A stretch of 64,000 bases of DNA. Source: Eretmocerus hayati. Taxonomy: Eukaryota; Arthropoda; Insecta; Hymenoptera; Aphelinidae. Position numbers and translations under genes: made by a program. Shown piece after piece: positions 12,521 through 24,827 of the stretch. Under the pieces are notes generated by a model that saw only the letters and a list, made by a program, of their open reading frames with translations, searched no databases and was not told where the DNA came from. Numbering within the stretch: the first letter of the stretch is position 1; every line of letters begins with the position of its first letter. Location: positions 27,008,905 to 27,072,904 of the forward strand of contig CM056743.1 in assembly GCA_029851415.1 (NCBI GenBank). The letters are read 5' to 3'.

Positions 12521-12691
12521 GTCCGGGGTCGCGCGAACGCTGACCCCGACTACCAAAAATTATGCGCTCGACATACCCACATTAGGAGTATTCGCAAGGT
12601 TCAACCCAACTCGTAATATGTGCAATGAGCGGGTCTCGCCCAGGAGGAGCCGCCTTATTGATCACGGTATCCTCCACGCCAAGTAAGTTAT
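12521..12691 (-). ncRNA. U1 spliceosomal snRNA (variant or pseudogene)
   Basis: Read on the minus strand, this about 171 nt segment has the full U1 plan. The 5' end is AUAACUUACUUGG. Stem-loop I follows with a GAUCAAUAAGG loop. Stem-loop II carries the U1A site AUUGCAC. Stem-loop III has a CCUAAUGUG loop closed by AUACUC/GGGUAU. Then come the Sm site AAUUUUUGG and stem-loop IV, CGGGGUC and GCG closed over a UUCG loop with CGCGACCCCG. U1 base-pairs with 5' splice sites in the U1 snRNP. The stems still pair although their bases differ from the U1 sequences I know, which favours a functional or recently functional gene. Odd points are an extra A and a C-to-U change in the splice-site-pairing 5' end (canonical AUACUUACCUG), and changes in the loop I sequence bound by U1-70K (canonical AUCACGAAG). 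It could be a divergent U1 gene or a retained pseudogene. Confidence 0.9.
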
Positions 12692-12740
12692 GACTTTTTC
12701 ACATCAACCATAACTTCTTTTATACTTTTCTCTTATAAAA

Positions 12741-12756
12741 CTCACTCGCGAGAAAC
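12741..12756 (-). promoter_or_regulatory. Candidate proximal element of the U1 gene
   Basis: On the minus strand the segment TTTCTCGCGAGTGAG lies 50-65 bases upstream of the U1 5' end. That is the spacing at which insect snRNA genes carry their proximal sequence element. The bases do not match a consensus I can quote with certainty, so the call rests on position only. Confidence 0.2.
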
Positions 12757-14003
12757 AAAAAATAATGTTAAAATATGTCACGCGAACCCTGGTGGCAAAG
12801 TTTTGAAAAACTTGATTCATAAATAAAAAAATTCGTCTGCTACATGTTTTCATCAACAAATGAATGATTTGGGCTTGAGACTGGAGTTGAGGGGAATTTA
12901 AATGGCCAATGGAGGTTAGGCTTTGATTTAAATACCCTCGCAGCAGTCGCAGTACTGGATTTTAAATCTCCATACCTATAGATTTTTATGGCTGGCAGTG
13001 TTGTAGAAGCTTTTTTAGATCAGATGATTAGAGTAGTGTGTGTGTAGAAGTGAGATTACGATGATTACGAATTCATCTGATGTGCGCAGTGAGAGAGATT
13101 GAACGATCAATTTTTAAATCGGTTTGTGGGTAGGACGAGGCTGTCATATATTTGTGTGGTTATATTTTGCAGTACGATTTACGCGATTGAGAATGTTCTA
13201 CGGGCTAGGTCATAATCACATTTGGCGAACACATTAAGAATAAGTATTCTTATTATTTTATCTCACATGGTGCAAGAAATGCTGAGATATTTGATAAAAA
13301 AAGTTTAGCCCTCAAAAAAAGAGGTAAGGACATTACGCGGGGATAGAAGAGAAAAATAATAATAGATAAGAGAGAAAGTGTCTAATGTAGCACTCTAGCG
13401 GTATCGTCTGGGAGATAGAGAAATGTCAAAGTCGTTGTCGACGATGGTCATTCAGAAAAGTCGGATAAATCCGCGGGGAGCCGTATGGAACAATTTTATC
13501 TATATATAGGTATACAAGTGATACGGCTGAGTTTGCGCATCGACAGCTGTCCTTTCTCATTTTGTAGAGCAAAAGAAAAAGGGAGGGTGGTGAAGTTCTT
13601 CGGGCTTTTTTTTGCAGGGCTGAACATTTTTCAAAGTAAAATTGGACAGGACAAGAGTGGTGGATGATTCGACCACCAGTTTTCTTTTCAAAGGGTCGAG
13701 TAAGTCAATTATCGACAATAGATACGATTTTTAGATTTGGCATTCATCCTATAATATTATGAATAATGATCATTTGAACCAAATGTACATTGACAACTTA
13801 AGATTCAATCATTTCTTAATTGAGTAAGAAAAATGACCGTATCAGCTTGCCAGACAGAATTTGTGAATGAAGCACCATATTTCCAAAAAAAATGTATCTG
13901 CTTTTTTCTGCAATCGATATCATGATACGATCACACATTCTGGGAAAAATGGATTCTTTGCCAATTTCTCGATTACTCATTCGATTCCGATTCATTTAGT
14001 ATA
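12757..14003. other. Gene-free stretch
   Basis: AT-rich, with no supported open frame or repeat. The 60-codon frame at 13485-13667 has no recognisable feature. Confidence 0.45.
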
Positions 14004-14785
14004 AGGTAACTGTTCCTAATTTGCCCCCATTCAAGTTCTCAAATGTATGCACCCGCAGACCCTGCCACGCATTTTTTTCACGTTTGTAACGTTAAAATAT
14101 AAGAAAATGAACGTTCTGGATCTATCCTCTATGACCCGCGCATTTCTCACAACAAAAAAGTGGTTTTCGGTACTTTCGACTTCTTTTTTGTTAGTCACTA
14201 AAAGTTATGCCAAACAAAATTGATGTGATCAATTCCAACGTACTTTGGTTCATTTTCTATGTCTTTGTCTCAACTTTAGAATGCTTTTTGCAGAATTGCG
14301 AAATTCGATTTCTAGTCGATTCTACGTCCATATTACTGAAAAAATTGCAGTGTTCCTAATTTGCCCCCATAGTCTTTTTCCAATCTCGTTCCTCACTCTA
14401 TTCGAATACATCAATCTCACTCAAAAAATTCAAAAGAGGGTGGAAAAAGCTACAGAATGAGCTAAAGTACGTCTTATTTGGAGGTCTGGGAGCCGAGATA
14501 TCCCGATTTCATGAAAAACCCGTATCATCTCGTCGAAACGGGCCTCTTTTCCACGTGAGGGAAAATTAGGAATACACTGTTGAAATCTCGCAAAAAATTT
14601 TCTTTTGCAAATATTGAGATATCTCGGCTCCAATTCGTTGAAATTAAACGTACCTTAGCTCATTTTGAAGGTCTTAAAACAAGCTTCAAAGTGAGCTGAA
14701 GCACGTTGGCAAATTTAGAGATGAGTTAGAGTGGCGAGCAAAACAAAAGTAGTGGGGGGAAAATTAGGCACACTTTCCTTATTAA
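14004..14785 (+). repeat. 0.75 kb four-site repeat, best-preserved copy
   Basis: The clearest member of the family. Two direct motif sites, TTCCTAATTTGCCCCCAT (about 14012 and 14353), are followed by two inverted sites, GGGAAAATTAGGAATACACT (about 14558) and GGGGAAAATTAGGCACACT (about 14755). The outer ends AAGGTAACTGTTCC and, inverted, AAGGAAAGTGTGCC look like terminal repeats with TA-rich flanks. No transposase reading frame is present. Confidence 0.75.
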
Positions 14786-14869
14786 AAATTGTAAATTTCT
14801 CAAATACCGCGTGTAATAGCGAATTATTTTTCAATCATCAGGCACCGAGCAGATCGCAGAAAATTTTCT

Positions 14870-15060
14870 CGATTTTCTTCTTCACTCGGCATATAGAAAA
14901 ATAGTAGCATTCGACCGAGTGTTCGAGACCTAGGCGTGATGGTTTCTGCTTTCTCGTGATGAATCCGACCTTCGCCTTGCGGATCAGTCCGGAAAATACC
15001 ACTGGGTATTCAAAAACTAACATTTCTGCCTTCGTATCAAAATGTATCATTTCTACACTC
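14870..15060 (-). repeat. Diverged GATACA-family repeat
   Basis: Carries the family landmark CTCGTGATGAATCCGACC (about 14955) followed by CGCCTTGCGG, CCGGAAA and TTCGTATCAAAATGTATC. These occur in the same order on the minus strand of the 37.4 kb copy. The ends are worn. Confidence 0.5.
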
Positions 15061-17909
15061 TGTGCGTGAAAGTGCCATTTTTATACTAACTTCTAATTTT
15101 TATCAAAACTTTTGTGAAACGTTTTCATGCTCGATAAATTGCGACAATCAGGTATATATTACATTATTTTTCAAAAGGCTCACAAAAATTGAGAAAATAA
15201 TTTTGACAAACGTACCAATATCTTGTGATAAATGTATTAGTAATCCAACGATAAGATATTGTAACGTAAATTACAATCAAGCAGAAAAATTTTGTTATTC
15301 TCAAACAATTTTCCAAGTTCGCGCCAAAAATATTTGCATTTAAAAGAAATCGATAACGTTATACCTGTGCACCAGCACGTATGTACGTGCAAAGAACAAT
15401 TCTCATTACTTGAAGCGTAGATAGGCACATAAATAACTATACGAGTAGTTAAAGTTTAAATCCTAAGCTCGACTAGATATACGCTATCGCCCGATTACAT
15501 CGCGATGAAGCTGAAAAAGTGCTCTCCAAAATCGCAATGCTCGGTGGCACGAAAATCCCAACCCCATAAGCTTGCTGAATAATTTATTTCGGTGATTTCG
15601 GTGAACCGTACGAAAATTACAATTTCAAATTCGAATTTTCACCAAAAACTTTTGGCTTTACCGCTATCTCTTCACTGCACTCTCCCATTGCAACTTTCCG
15701 ATTCATTAGAGTTTTCAAACTACAGTCGAGGACTACCAATTTATCTCCTCCTTTTCTCCCTTCATTTTCTTTTTTATGGGTTATTCGTGGGTATCGAGAA
15801 AAGCAGGCCCATGATTCAATTCGACTCCTCATCTCGAGGAGTAAATAAATGAAAGTGCTTCATATAAAAATAGAACTTGCACTTTATCTTGGAGGTTTTA
15901 ATTCACTTATTCCTTGCTTTTGTGTGGTCGTTAAAAAAAAAAAGAAATAAAAAATAAACGAAAAAGTAGAGCACGACGAAGGACGCATACGCTTTCTTGG
16001 CATCCATGGAAACTAGGGCATTTTTTTCAAAATCCACTCATCTGTTCGTAAAACAATGTACGACTATTTCCTTGGTCAAAAACCGACTGTGCACTCAAAC
16101 ATTTCAATGTCTTTGAAAAATGAAGCAAAAATTGTGGATCCTCGTTTATTTTCATGGATTTTCGAGGTTTTGTGGATGTTGGAAGTGGTGCTGATCTTGA
16201 AAGACTCATAAAATTTTCGTTACTAGCCAAATTCACCACAATTCATTGAGAAATTCGAAAATTTAATTTCGGTGAGTGTGTGGTAAGGATATAAGACTCT
16301 GGAAAATCTTCAATTTGAGTGATCTTGACACATCTATCTAGAGTAACACACTTATATCCATGTGTGTTCATCTATGCAGTTCGAACTTCCAGTCTTCTAA
16401 TCGAATAACTCTTAACCCAAAAGACTTTGTATCAAATTTTGAACTTTTTAATTACGATAAAAGCCGTTACAGTAATCACAATCAGGGCCTGATCGAGCGG
16501 TAGTCATCATCATCAGGTCATTAAAGAATCAGCCAATCTAAACGCCACCGGCTATTTCGGTTTCTTTCACTCTCGAGTTAAGAAGGACTTCCGTTGTAAA
16601 TGCCTTGATGTGGAAAATCTCCCTTTCTATACTTGCATCTCTGTTCTTTTCTTCCGTCAATATTGTTTGATATAACTATACCTATATATAGCTACTATAT
16701 CTGAAACGTATGCGATGCATAATAATAATGCAGCACCGAGTTATTCTAGGATATATCGATGATCCATAAATTGCGCGTGTAGCGGTTCGTATATAATCGA
16801 CCAAACCAAACATTGACGACGACGACGGCTCGTAAAAAGTGGCCTACGTTAGGTTTATTTAGGTTTGGCACAATATTTTGAGTTGAAATTTATTGAAGCC
16901 AAAAATAAGATTCCTCAATATTGCACGCTTTTAGAATTATTGAGCCTGAGTTCATCGAGGGGTTGCACACACATTAAACACTATTTTGTGTGCATGTGTG
17001 CGTGTGCATGTGCACCGAGGTAAATGTGTAGTGAATCGTAAAAGTCAATTTTAGCGAGTAAAGAGTCCAGCATTGAGTAATAATACTCTATCCAACTGTG
17101 ACGTGGATTGCTCAATATATAGACGATACCACAATCGTAAGTGTGAGCTTGCGTACATTCTGAAAAAAATAATATGTGTACTATAGTGAACCTCAAAAGT
17201 ACACAGTAAGTTACAAGAAAACGTCTTGGCGAAAGGATTACTTTCGCAATGACGACGGCCATCGATTCGATTTTTTTTTAGTCAGAGATAAGGCTTGCGA
17301 GGTGTCTGCGAATTTTGGGTAAGATTATGTGGGGACTGTGCCAATATTGAGCTAAATACTCGAGCAGAAAAAAAAAGCAATCTTGGAGAGTAAACTTGGA
17401 GATCGTTTTTTGAGAGCTTTCTCAACGCTTGCGATGACAGAGTTATTTTTCACGACCACATACTTATCTTACCTACTTTTATTCTTTTCTTTATAGAATG
17501 AAAATATCAAGGTGTGAGTTTGGATAGCTTTTTACGGGCCACGAGTTAGAAAAAGTATATATATCATATACGGAAGCTAAATGTGCTGACTCGTGGGCAG
17601 ACACCAAAAGCTCTTACGTTACGGTTATTTGGAATGACAGCGATATCCTATACCTATACAGTTAGGCTAGAGTTCGTAGAAAACAATCTTATTCGGTCAA
17701 ATTTTTTTCCCCTGAAAACGAGGAAAGAAAAATAGATCCATTGAATTTCTCCATTGGGTTGGACAAGAGAAATTGTGAGAGTTAGTTGGCACCAAATGTT
17801 GCCATCGAATAAGAAAATATTTCATCGAGTATCAAATCATTGATTGAATCAAGAGGATTGATTGTAAAGGACAGAAAATTATGCAGAGTTGGCCCTAAGG
17901 ATACTAATA
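15061..17909. other. Gene-free stretch
   Basis: No supported gene. Overlapping frames on opposite strands at 15592-15852 have no domain. A short GT-rich tract lies at about 16984-17012. Confidence 0.45.
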
Positions 17910-18235
17910 GGGGTTACAGATAACACTGTGCATCAAAATTTTGGGTTCGGAATGCCGTACAGACCCAGTCATGATTTCCTTCCGTACTTTTCAATGCTGA
18001 AACCGAATCTGAGTCCAGAATTGCGCCTGAACGTCAGGATTTTTTTAAATCATCAAAAAAAAAAAAAAAAACGCTAAAACTCGAATTTTGGCGATTTAAA
18101 TAAATTTTGACATTCTGACGCAATTCTGGACTCGGATTTGGTTTCAGAGTCAAAAAACACGTGAAAAATCATGACCCAGTCTATACGACATTCCGACCCC
18201 AAGATTTTGTTGTATGTACATACAGTGTAATCCTC
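17910..18235. mobile_element. Short foldback element
   Basis: Sequence from ACACTGTGCATCAAAATTTTGGG rightward (about 17923-18045) returns inverted at about 18095-18225, including TCGGAATG, CCAGTCATGATTT and CCAGAATTGCG. The centre is an A-run of about 18. Arms are about 120 bp with scattered mismatches. Terminal TTACA / ACACTGT motifs occur at both ends. Confidence 0.75.
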
Positions 18236-20995
18236 ATATCTCACTAATATTTTCATCACAATTTGATATTACACTGATCAAAAGTGAAATCATTGATATA
18301 TTCAAAATTCATATGAGATGCACGCGAGAGCCGTTTATGATTTTAATTTTCAGGTTTGCATTAATTAGGAAAAAATTGTCATAAAAATGGTATTCTCAAA
18401 GTTGACAAAGAATATTGAAGTTAAACCATTACGGTATACAATAATAAAATCTCCCAATAAAATCTGATAAATCTGGATTCGTCTCTGTTGTGTCCGATTT
18501 TGTACAACTTTATACCAGTAGGGCTGCAGCATCACCCACATCGCATATTTAAAATCAACTATTCATGCTTACAAAGCTGGAGACAAAATTCACATGGTCA
18601 TTGGATCGAGCTAAAGCAACTAACAATGTTTACAATTTCAAGCGGTGATACTCGTGTGATGTTGGATACCAAATCAGAGATATTCAGTGAAGAAAATTTT
18701 CTACATTCACACGATCCCATACAAGGTCTAGCCCATTGATTTTTGATGTCCAGTTTACTGGACAACCGCTATATTCAATATTTCGTGATGAGCTTTGATA
18801 GTACTATCGAAAAAATCTGCAAAAGATCTCAGGAAATTTCTTGTACTTTGTCGGTCCATGTTGATACGAGTATAGGTTCTGAATAATCGGCAATCTCTGA
18901 GAAAAAAATTAAAATCAAAAAGTTTTTGAATCCCTAATTTTGCTATTTTGACAGTTTTGACATTAGTATTTGGTATTTTCACCATCAGAAAGTGTTAGCG
19001 AGCGCTGAAAGTCACTTCTAAAGTCAATTGGTTAAGAAGAGTATCGATTACGAGATCAAACATTTTTTGAGACGATTACGCATTTATTAATTGTTATCAA
19101 AGAACACCCGACCAATTTTCCAAGTATGTATTTTTATTTCAGAAAAAATTCTGATCAATGATTAATCACGCATGAATTTCGTTCTCCACACTCAATCTTC
19201 ACCTATTGATTAATCTGATACCACACTCATCAATACATCGATAAGACTATTTTATCACCAAAACATGCTGACCACCTCACTCCAACAACCCAAAAAATTC
19301 TCAAAAAAGTGAATCCCCCAGAGCTTGCAATAACAAAAAAAAGCTCTGACCTTATATAAATCCACAGCCAAATCTCACAGCATCAGCAAAATTTTCTTCG
19401 GCAATCATAAAATCCTTCAGCTTTGATAGCAACAATAATACTATCCACGTTTGCTGCTGGTCGGTAATGTTTGATACTTATTCTGATGCAGAGCCCAGTA
19501 GAGCGTATCGATCGCCCTGGTGCTCTGTAGATGCTTACACCGCTTCCTTCACAATTTTTTTCACATATCAAATTCATCCGCAAGCTCACTATAAAACTTT
19601 CATTTTTATTTTATTCCTATTTTATAAATCACAGAACTTTTAAAATAAGCAGGTACCACTTTACACTATATGAAAATGTGTTTAGTATTTAGGTATAGTA
19701 TATGTTTGGGTTAAAACGTGGGGCAGCGGTACCGAGAGCTGCTCGATCTGTACTGATGGACTGTAATATCAAACGTTGGAGGAGTTAGGCGATACACATC
19801 GCTGAACTTGCTTGCTTTCAGAGCTCCTGACTACTCTGAGTAAGTATTTCTATGTTACCGGTTCAAGCGCATGCGTTGGTGGTGTATAGAGGCAAAATCC
19901 TGTGTATTTTATGCGCACGCGTATCAATCTCTTCTTCTTTCATTTATACATGCGATACATTTTTTTGCAATCTTCTTGAATTTTCCTATATCATTGACAA
20001 ATGAGTTAGATATATGCTCGCAGAATAATTTTTGAAATCGATTCGAAAACTCTTGTAAAATGTGTGTATAGGTCCTTCTGATATGGTCGCAAGCTCGATT
20101 TTGAATTGAGCAAGTTCAATATAGTATTCTGTGAGTGATATAATAAAGTTTTGACCTTAGCACCTGAGATTTTCGATATCTATAAGAGGTCTGTGGGTTG
20201 AGAAATCAAGATGTAAAAAGTTATGTGAGGTGAGCTGTGCGCATGGCTAAGATGAAGTAGAAGGTGGTTTTGAGAGCTTTCGAGCTTGCACTTCGATTTT
20301 ACAGATAGATATCGGAAAGTAGAGAGCTTTTACCGTGCTACAGAAACCTTTGAAGAGGCGAAATGTACGATGCTCTTTTTCGTGAAAGTATCCTGATGTG
20401 GTGCATACGGATTATTGCGATTGCATTTTGAGCTTTGATGTAAAAGATGTATGTGAGAGGTTTGGGTGCAAGATGACACTATCACTACAAATGCGTAGCT
20501 TTTTTTCCAAAATTAATCACATGGATGTATTTATCTTTCTTTCTGTCACTGTAAGATTTAGTATAGATTAATGCTCCCAATTATAAATGAGCAATATTTG
20601 GATATAGGATCATTTCTATAGCGCCATGGTGAATAATGAGGAAATGAGAAATGATGAAATATGATATTGGAAAAGAACATAATTTTACGGTACATAGGCA
20701 CGCGTGGCTCATTTCCACTGATATAGGATGAATTACATTTAAAAACGACACATGAAAAATAGTGATGTCTCGGATCGGTTTCTCGTGGTTTTAGTTCAAT
20801 TCTGTGGTCCGAAATATAAAGTTTCCATCCACTGGAAGGTCCCAAAGAAATTTTGGAGTCGCCTGCGGAGCTATTTCTGTTTCGCTTTTTGATTCCACCA
20901 GAGCATCAAAATCATGATCTTCTTTTACTAAATATTTGAATATATCTCGAATTTGGCTCAAGATAATACTACGTACTTTACACCATTCGAAAAAT
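18236..20995. other. Gene-free stretch
   Basis: AT-rich, with only short frames lacking domains. No RNA gene recognised. Confidence 0.45.
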
Positions 20996-21838
20996 CCTGA
21001 GAAAACCTATCGAAAGTGACCTTGAAGATCCTCCGCTAGCTATTTCAGGCTCTGATCACGCAAAATCCGGAAAAATCAGGCTAGCCTGATAATCTCAAAG
21101 AGAAATATCTTTTTAACTTTTCAAAAATATAATTCCTATGTAAAACTGCACGATCTTCGCGATGAAACTAATCCCAAGTTGTTTTTTTTACTGTTCAATG
21201 CGTTTTTTGGTCAGTTTTCTGATTTTTCATTCCCTGACCTATCAAAAAATAGCAATTTCTGGACATGCGCGTGATTTACCGAATTCTCAAGTAGTTCCAA
21301 TCAAAAGCTGAGGAAATTTTGCTTCAAAATGACCCCTCGCAAAAGTCAATTTCGTGTTCCCAGTTAGTAACTACGGCAGCTTGATTGAAAAAGAAGGATC
21401 GTTAGAGCGAGATGACCTATCTATCGTGAACCAGAGCCGTGAGACCTTCTCTTTCTTTCGTGTATTTCGATCAAATTGAATCCCGCAAGAAGTCATCTTG
21501 AAGGAAATTTCCTCAGCTTTCGATTGGAACTTCTTTGAAATTCGGCAAACCACGCGCACGCGCAAAAATCTGTTTTGTGACTGATCAGAGAATAAAAAAT
21601 CAGAAAATTGACCAAAAAACGCATAAAACAGTGCAAAAACAACTTCGGACTACTTTCATCGCAAATATCGTGCAAATTTGCATGAGAAATCATATTTTTG
21701 AAAAGTTGAAAAAAATTGCTTTTTGAGATTATCAGGCTGATCTGATTTTTTCGGATTTTGCCTGATTAGAGCCTGAAATAGCTGAACGAAAATCTTCAAG
21801 GTCATTTTCGATAGTTTTTTAAAGATCTTTTCAACCAG
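20996..21838. mobile_element. Foldback element, related core to 33 kb element
   Basis: The left arm (about 20996-21335) and right arm (about 21497-21838) are inverted copies. For example, CTATCGAAAGTGACCTTGAA at 21007 matches TTCAAGGTCATTTTCGATAG at 21795 inverted, and both arms hold the TATTTCAGGCTCTGATCA segment. The inner segment GAAGGAAATTTCCT(C/T) with GCTTT(C/T) also occurs in the 32.97-34.33 kb foldback, so the two share a core although their outer arms differ. Confidence 0.8.
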
Positions 21839-21940
21839 ACTTTTTTCACAGTCTTGTACCACCTAGAATATGAAGAATCCAGAGTAACTCCGTCAGATGG
21901 GCCCTGAGATTTGGTGACCCGCACTTCGTGGGTCTCCCTT
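21839..21940 (+). repeat. Truncated copy of the 54.4 kb foldback
   Basis: Matches the inner left arm of the element at 54397-54723 (ATGAAGAATCCAGAGTAACT). It then jumps to the right terminus (TTTGGTGACCCGCACTTCGT), so the middle and left end are deleted. It directly abuts the foldback at 20996-21838. Confidence 0.7.
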
Positions 21941-22675
21941 GTAAGACTCACAACATGCATTAGAAATTGTCACGATCTCGTGTCTTTGCTGATGTTTTGA
22001 CTTACGATTTTATTAAAGTTTTCCCTATAGGTGAAATACGCAAGTGAATGTAGTCGTAACGAAAGTTTAGTAAACTTCCCATTAGATAATTCTCAACACG
22101 AATGAGTGAAAACTTTATCATTTATTCAAAAACTCGCTCTGCAAAGGAGTCAAATACCTTTGGTTAGAGTGGAGGCGTAAGGCGCTCTTTAGGGTATGAT
22201 TATGAACAACTCGAACGTATACAACTACAGCACGAACTTCCATGACATCCAAGACTTCTGCACGAATTAGCATCAAAGTTTAACGGCAAGATATCTCAAT
22301 GCTAATCCACGTATTCTCAAGATGTTCTTGTCATTTTGGATGAAACTGCGCGAGTTTCAAATAACGAGACCTTTGGGAAGATATCGTTATAGCAGTAAGC
22401 TTCTTTACATAGGATTTCAAAGTTCGCTATAAGTTAGTTGTGTACAGATGGGCTTCATTTAAATCACAAATGGATGAATAAACTTTGACCGATTTATTAG
22501 TCCTAATCGAGGTCCTGATCAAAAGTGTCAGCTGTTTCTAGTAAAGGTAAATTCTTTATAGTTAATATTAAATGGTTGTGGGTGATATTCACATCCGAAT
22601 TTAATAATATTCAGTGGGTATGGTATTTTTTTCGTTTACCTCGAAATATTGAAGACTGTATAGACTGCATTGACT

Positions 22676-23420
22676 AAGTGTGTCTCATTTGCCCCCACTC
22701 AATTTTTCGAATGTACGCTTTCACAAAACTTGACACTCATCATTCTTCTCGTGTTTTGTTATACCAGAATATGATGAAATTAATTGTTCCGAGTATTCCA
22801 AAACCATTTGGGTAAGTTAATTTTGACTATTTTTTTGGCAAGTCACTAAAAACTATGACATATAAAATTGATGCAATCAATTTCAATGTACTTTGGCTCA
22901 TTTGATCTGCATCTGTCTCAACGATGAAATGCTTGTTGCAGTATTGCAAATTTTGATTCATGACCGATTTTACTCTCACAATACTAAATAATAAGTGCAT
23001 TGTGCCTAATTTGCTCCCATAACCTTTCTCTAGATTTGCTCTCCACCTCATGGGAGATACCTATATTCCCCTTGAATCGTTCAAAAGCGTGTAAAAATAG
23101 CTGCATAATAAATGAACCAAGGTACGACTCATTTGGACGTCCTGGAACAGAAATATTTCGATTTTACGGAAAACCCATATATAATCTCATGGAAATATCC
23201 GGAAGTAGTCCTCTTTCACGTCGGCACACCCTTCTGGAAACTCACAGAAAATCTTCTTTGGAAGAATTGAGATAGCTCAGTAGCACCAGTTTATCATAAT
23301 CGAACTCATCTTAATTCATTTTGAAGGTCTTGAAACAAATGCTCTAGGTTCTGAGCAAAACAGAGACGTTGGGGGGGGGGGGGGGGGCGACAAATTGGTC
23401 ACACTTATCTCACTTCATCT
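22676..23420 (+). repeat. 0.75 kb four-site repeat, copy 4
   Basis: Starts GTGTGTCTCATTTGCCCCCA (about 22678), repeats as TTGTGCCTAATTTGCTCCCA (about 23001), and ends with an inverted motif near 23383-23400. A 17-base G-run at 23371-23387 has expanded inside that last motif. The landmark CATTTTGAAGGTCTTGAAAC lies at about 23318. Confidence 0.7.
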
Positions 23421-24576
23421 GGTGTGACTTATCCCGCTTTAGAAATGCGATTACGTTATGAAATTGAGATTTAAAAGTCGTTGACTAAACTTGGTGAAGT
23501 CATATCTATGCGTCACTGAGTCATTACTTGCAGAATCTTAAGCTTACGTTTCATCTGCAATGTCTACAGGTAATATGAAACTTGAATGATTTCATCTCTT
23601 TTGATGTTTATACCTCGAAGATATGTTGACTCTGTCAAAATCAAATTGAGTGTATGATGAGATTTGAAGTTGTAGGACAAAAATGTTCCAATCTATTTAG
23701 ATGACTCATTTTTTGTTATGCAGTTGTGAGCCAGTGAATGATTCTGAATATGTTTTAGTCTAACAGCAACCAAATTTTCAGCTCTTTTGGAGAGAATCTC
23801 TTCCGCCCATACTAAGAGGATGAAATAAGATTGGATATCATCCGTAGAATGAAAATATTGAATGTGATGGATACGCGAGACATGATTCGATTAAATTTTT
23901 TTACAGAAAAAGTGCTAAAGTACACTATTTATGCAGAACGGCACATTTTTAACATTTCTCACGTTTCTCACTCACACTTACGAAAGACAGCATCAGAAAA
24001 AACTTGCCTGACAAAAATAAAAATTTTAACGATAGCTGTGATGCTTTTTGTGGTTCTCCGCACAACAACGAGAGTAAATCAGCCTCGATCAAATACTTGA
24101 TGACTTTGAACCTTTTGATAAAACAGAAAAACTGACGAGATTTCGGTTGATTTTGTCACAGACCCAGTAAGAAGATAGCTCACAGATGAAAGATCAAGAA
24201 TCTTCTTTTCGTGTGGTAGCTTCGACCCCTGTACCACAAATTAATGGTTAATATTCTAACAAAAATTGAACTTTTTCAATAATAAGATAGAACAAGTTCA
24301 AAATTTTTCTGAAGTCACATTGATTCAGCTGTCATTTTATCTTGATAACATCTTGATTTTTAGAATCCATCTGTATAAACGAGCCACTGCATCCACAACA
24401 ACATCTCACAGGCAATCTCTTAAATAGAAATTCGATATTTTTATGAATTTCTAGATCGTATTTTCATCTACACATTTTGCTAATAGCCGCAGTGGTATAC
24501 AAAAGTTATAAATGTAAACACAGATAGGCCGGTACAACCGTTTCATATTCCTGAGCTTTTTCCTTAATAATATAAC
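23421..24576. other. Spacer upstream of the zinc-finger cluster
   Basis: No supported gene. The 89-codon frame at 23831-24100 has no recognisable domain. Confidence 0.4.
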
Positions 24577-24640
24577 GATTCCCGGGCATTAGTTGTGTCC
24601 GCGCTACTCAAGCGGCAACATATCGAGCTTGCACATCCGA
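24577..24640 (+). promoter_or_regulatory. Conserved upstream block of ZF-A
   Basis: Segment TTCCCGGGCATTAGTTGTG then TCCGCGCTACTCAAGCGGCA, about 190-250 bases before the ZF-A start codon. A recognisable counterpart lies before ZF-B at 31858-31915. Conservation in otherwise diverged upstream DNA suggests a core promoter or 5' UTR element. CATTAGTTG / CCAGTTATG resembles an initiator, but no transcript evidence is available. Confidence 0.5.
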
Positions 24641-24827
24641 ATAGGTATTCGGCGCCATATTAGTCTTCACTACTGACACAAGCGAGCACACAAGCGCAAG
24701 CATACAACCTAAGAAACTCGTAGAATTTTTCAACTCGTTCTGTGTTAAATATTCTGAGCAGATTTTTCCTGCGGTGTCCTGCTGCATCTTATCGTGTATT
24801 CAATAGTAAAAATTTGAATCAAGAATA

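Noticed and set aside
23371..23387. 17-base G-run as a possible G-quadruplex
   Set aside because: A simple homopolymer expansion inside a repeat motif; no separated G-tracts or gene nearby that would give it a role.
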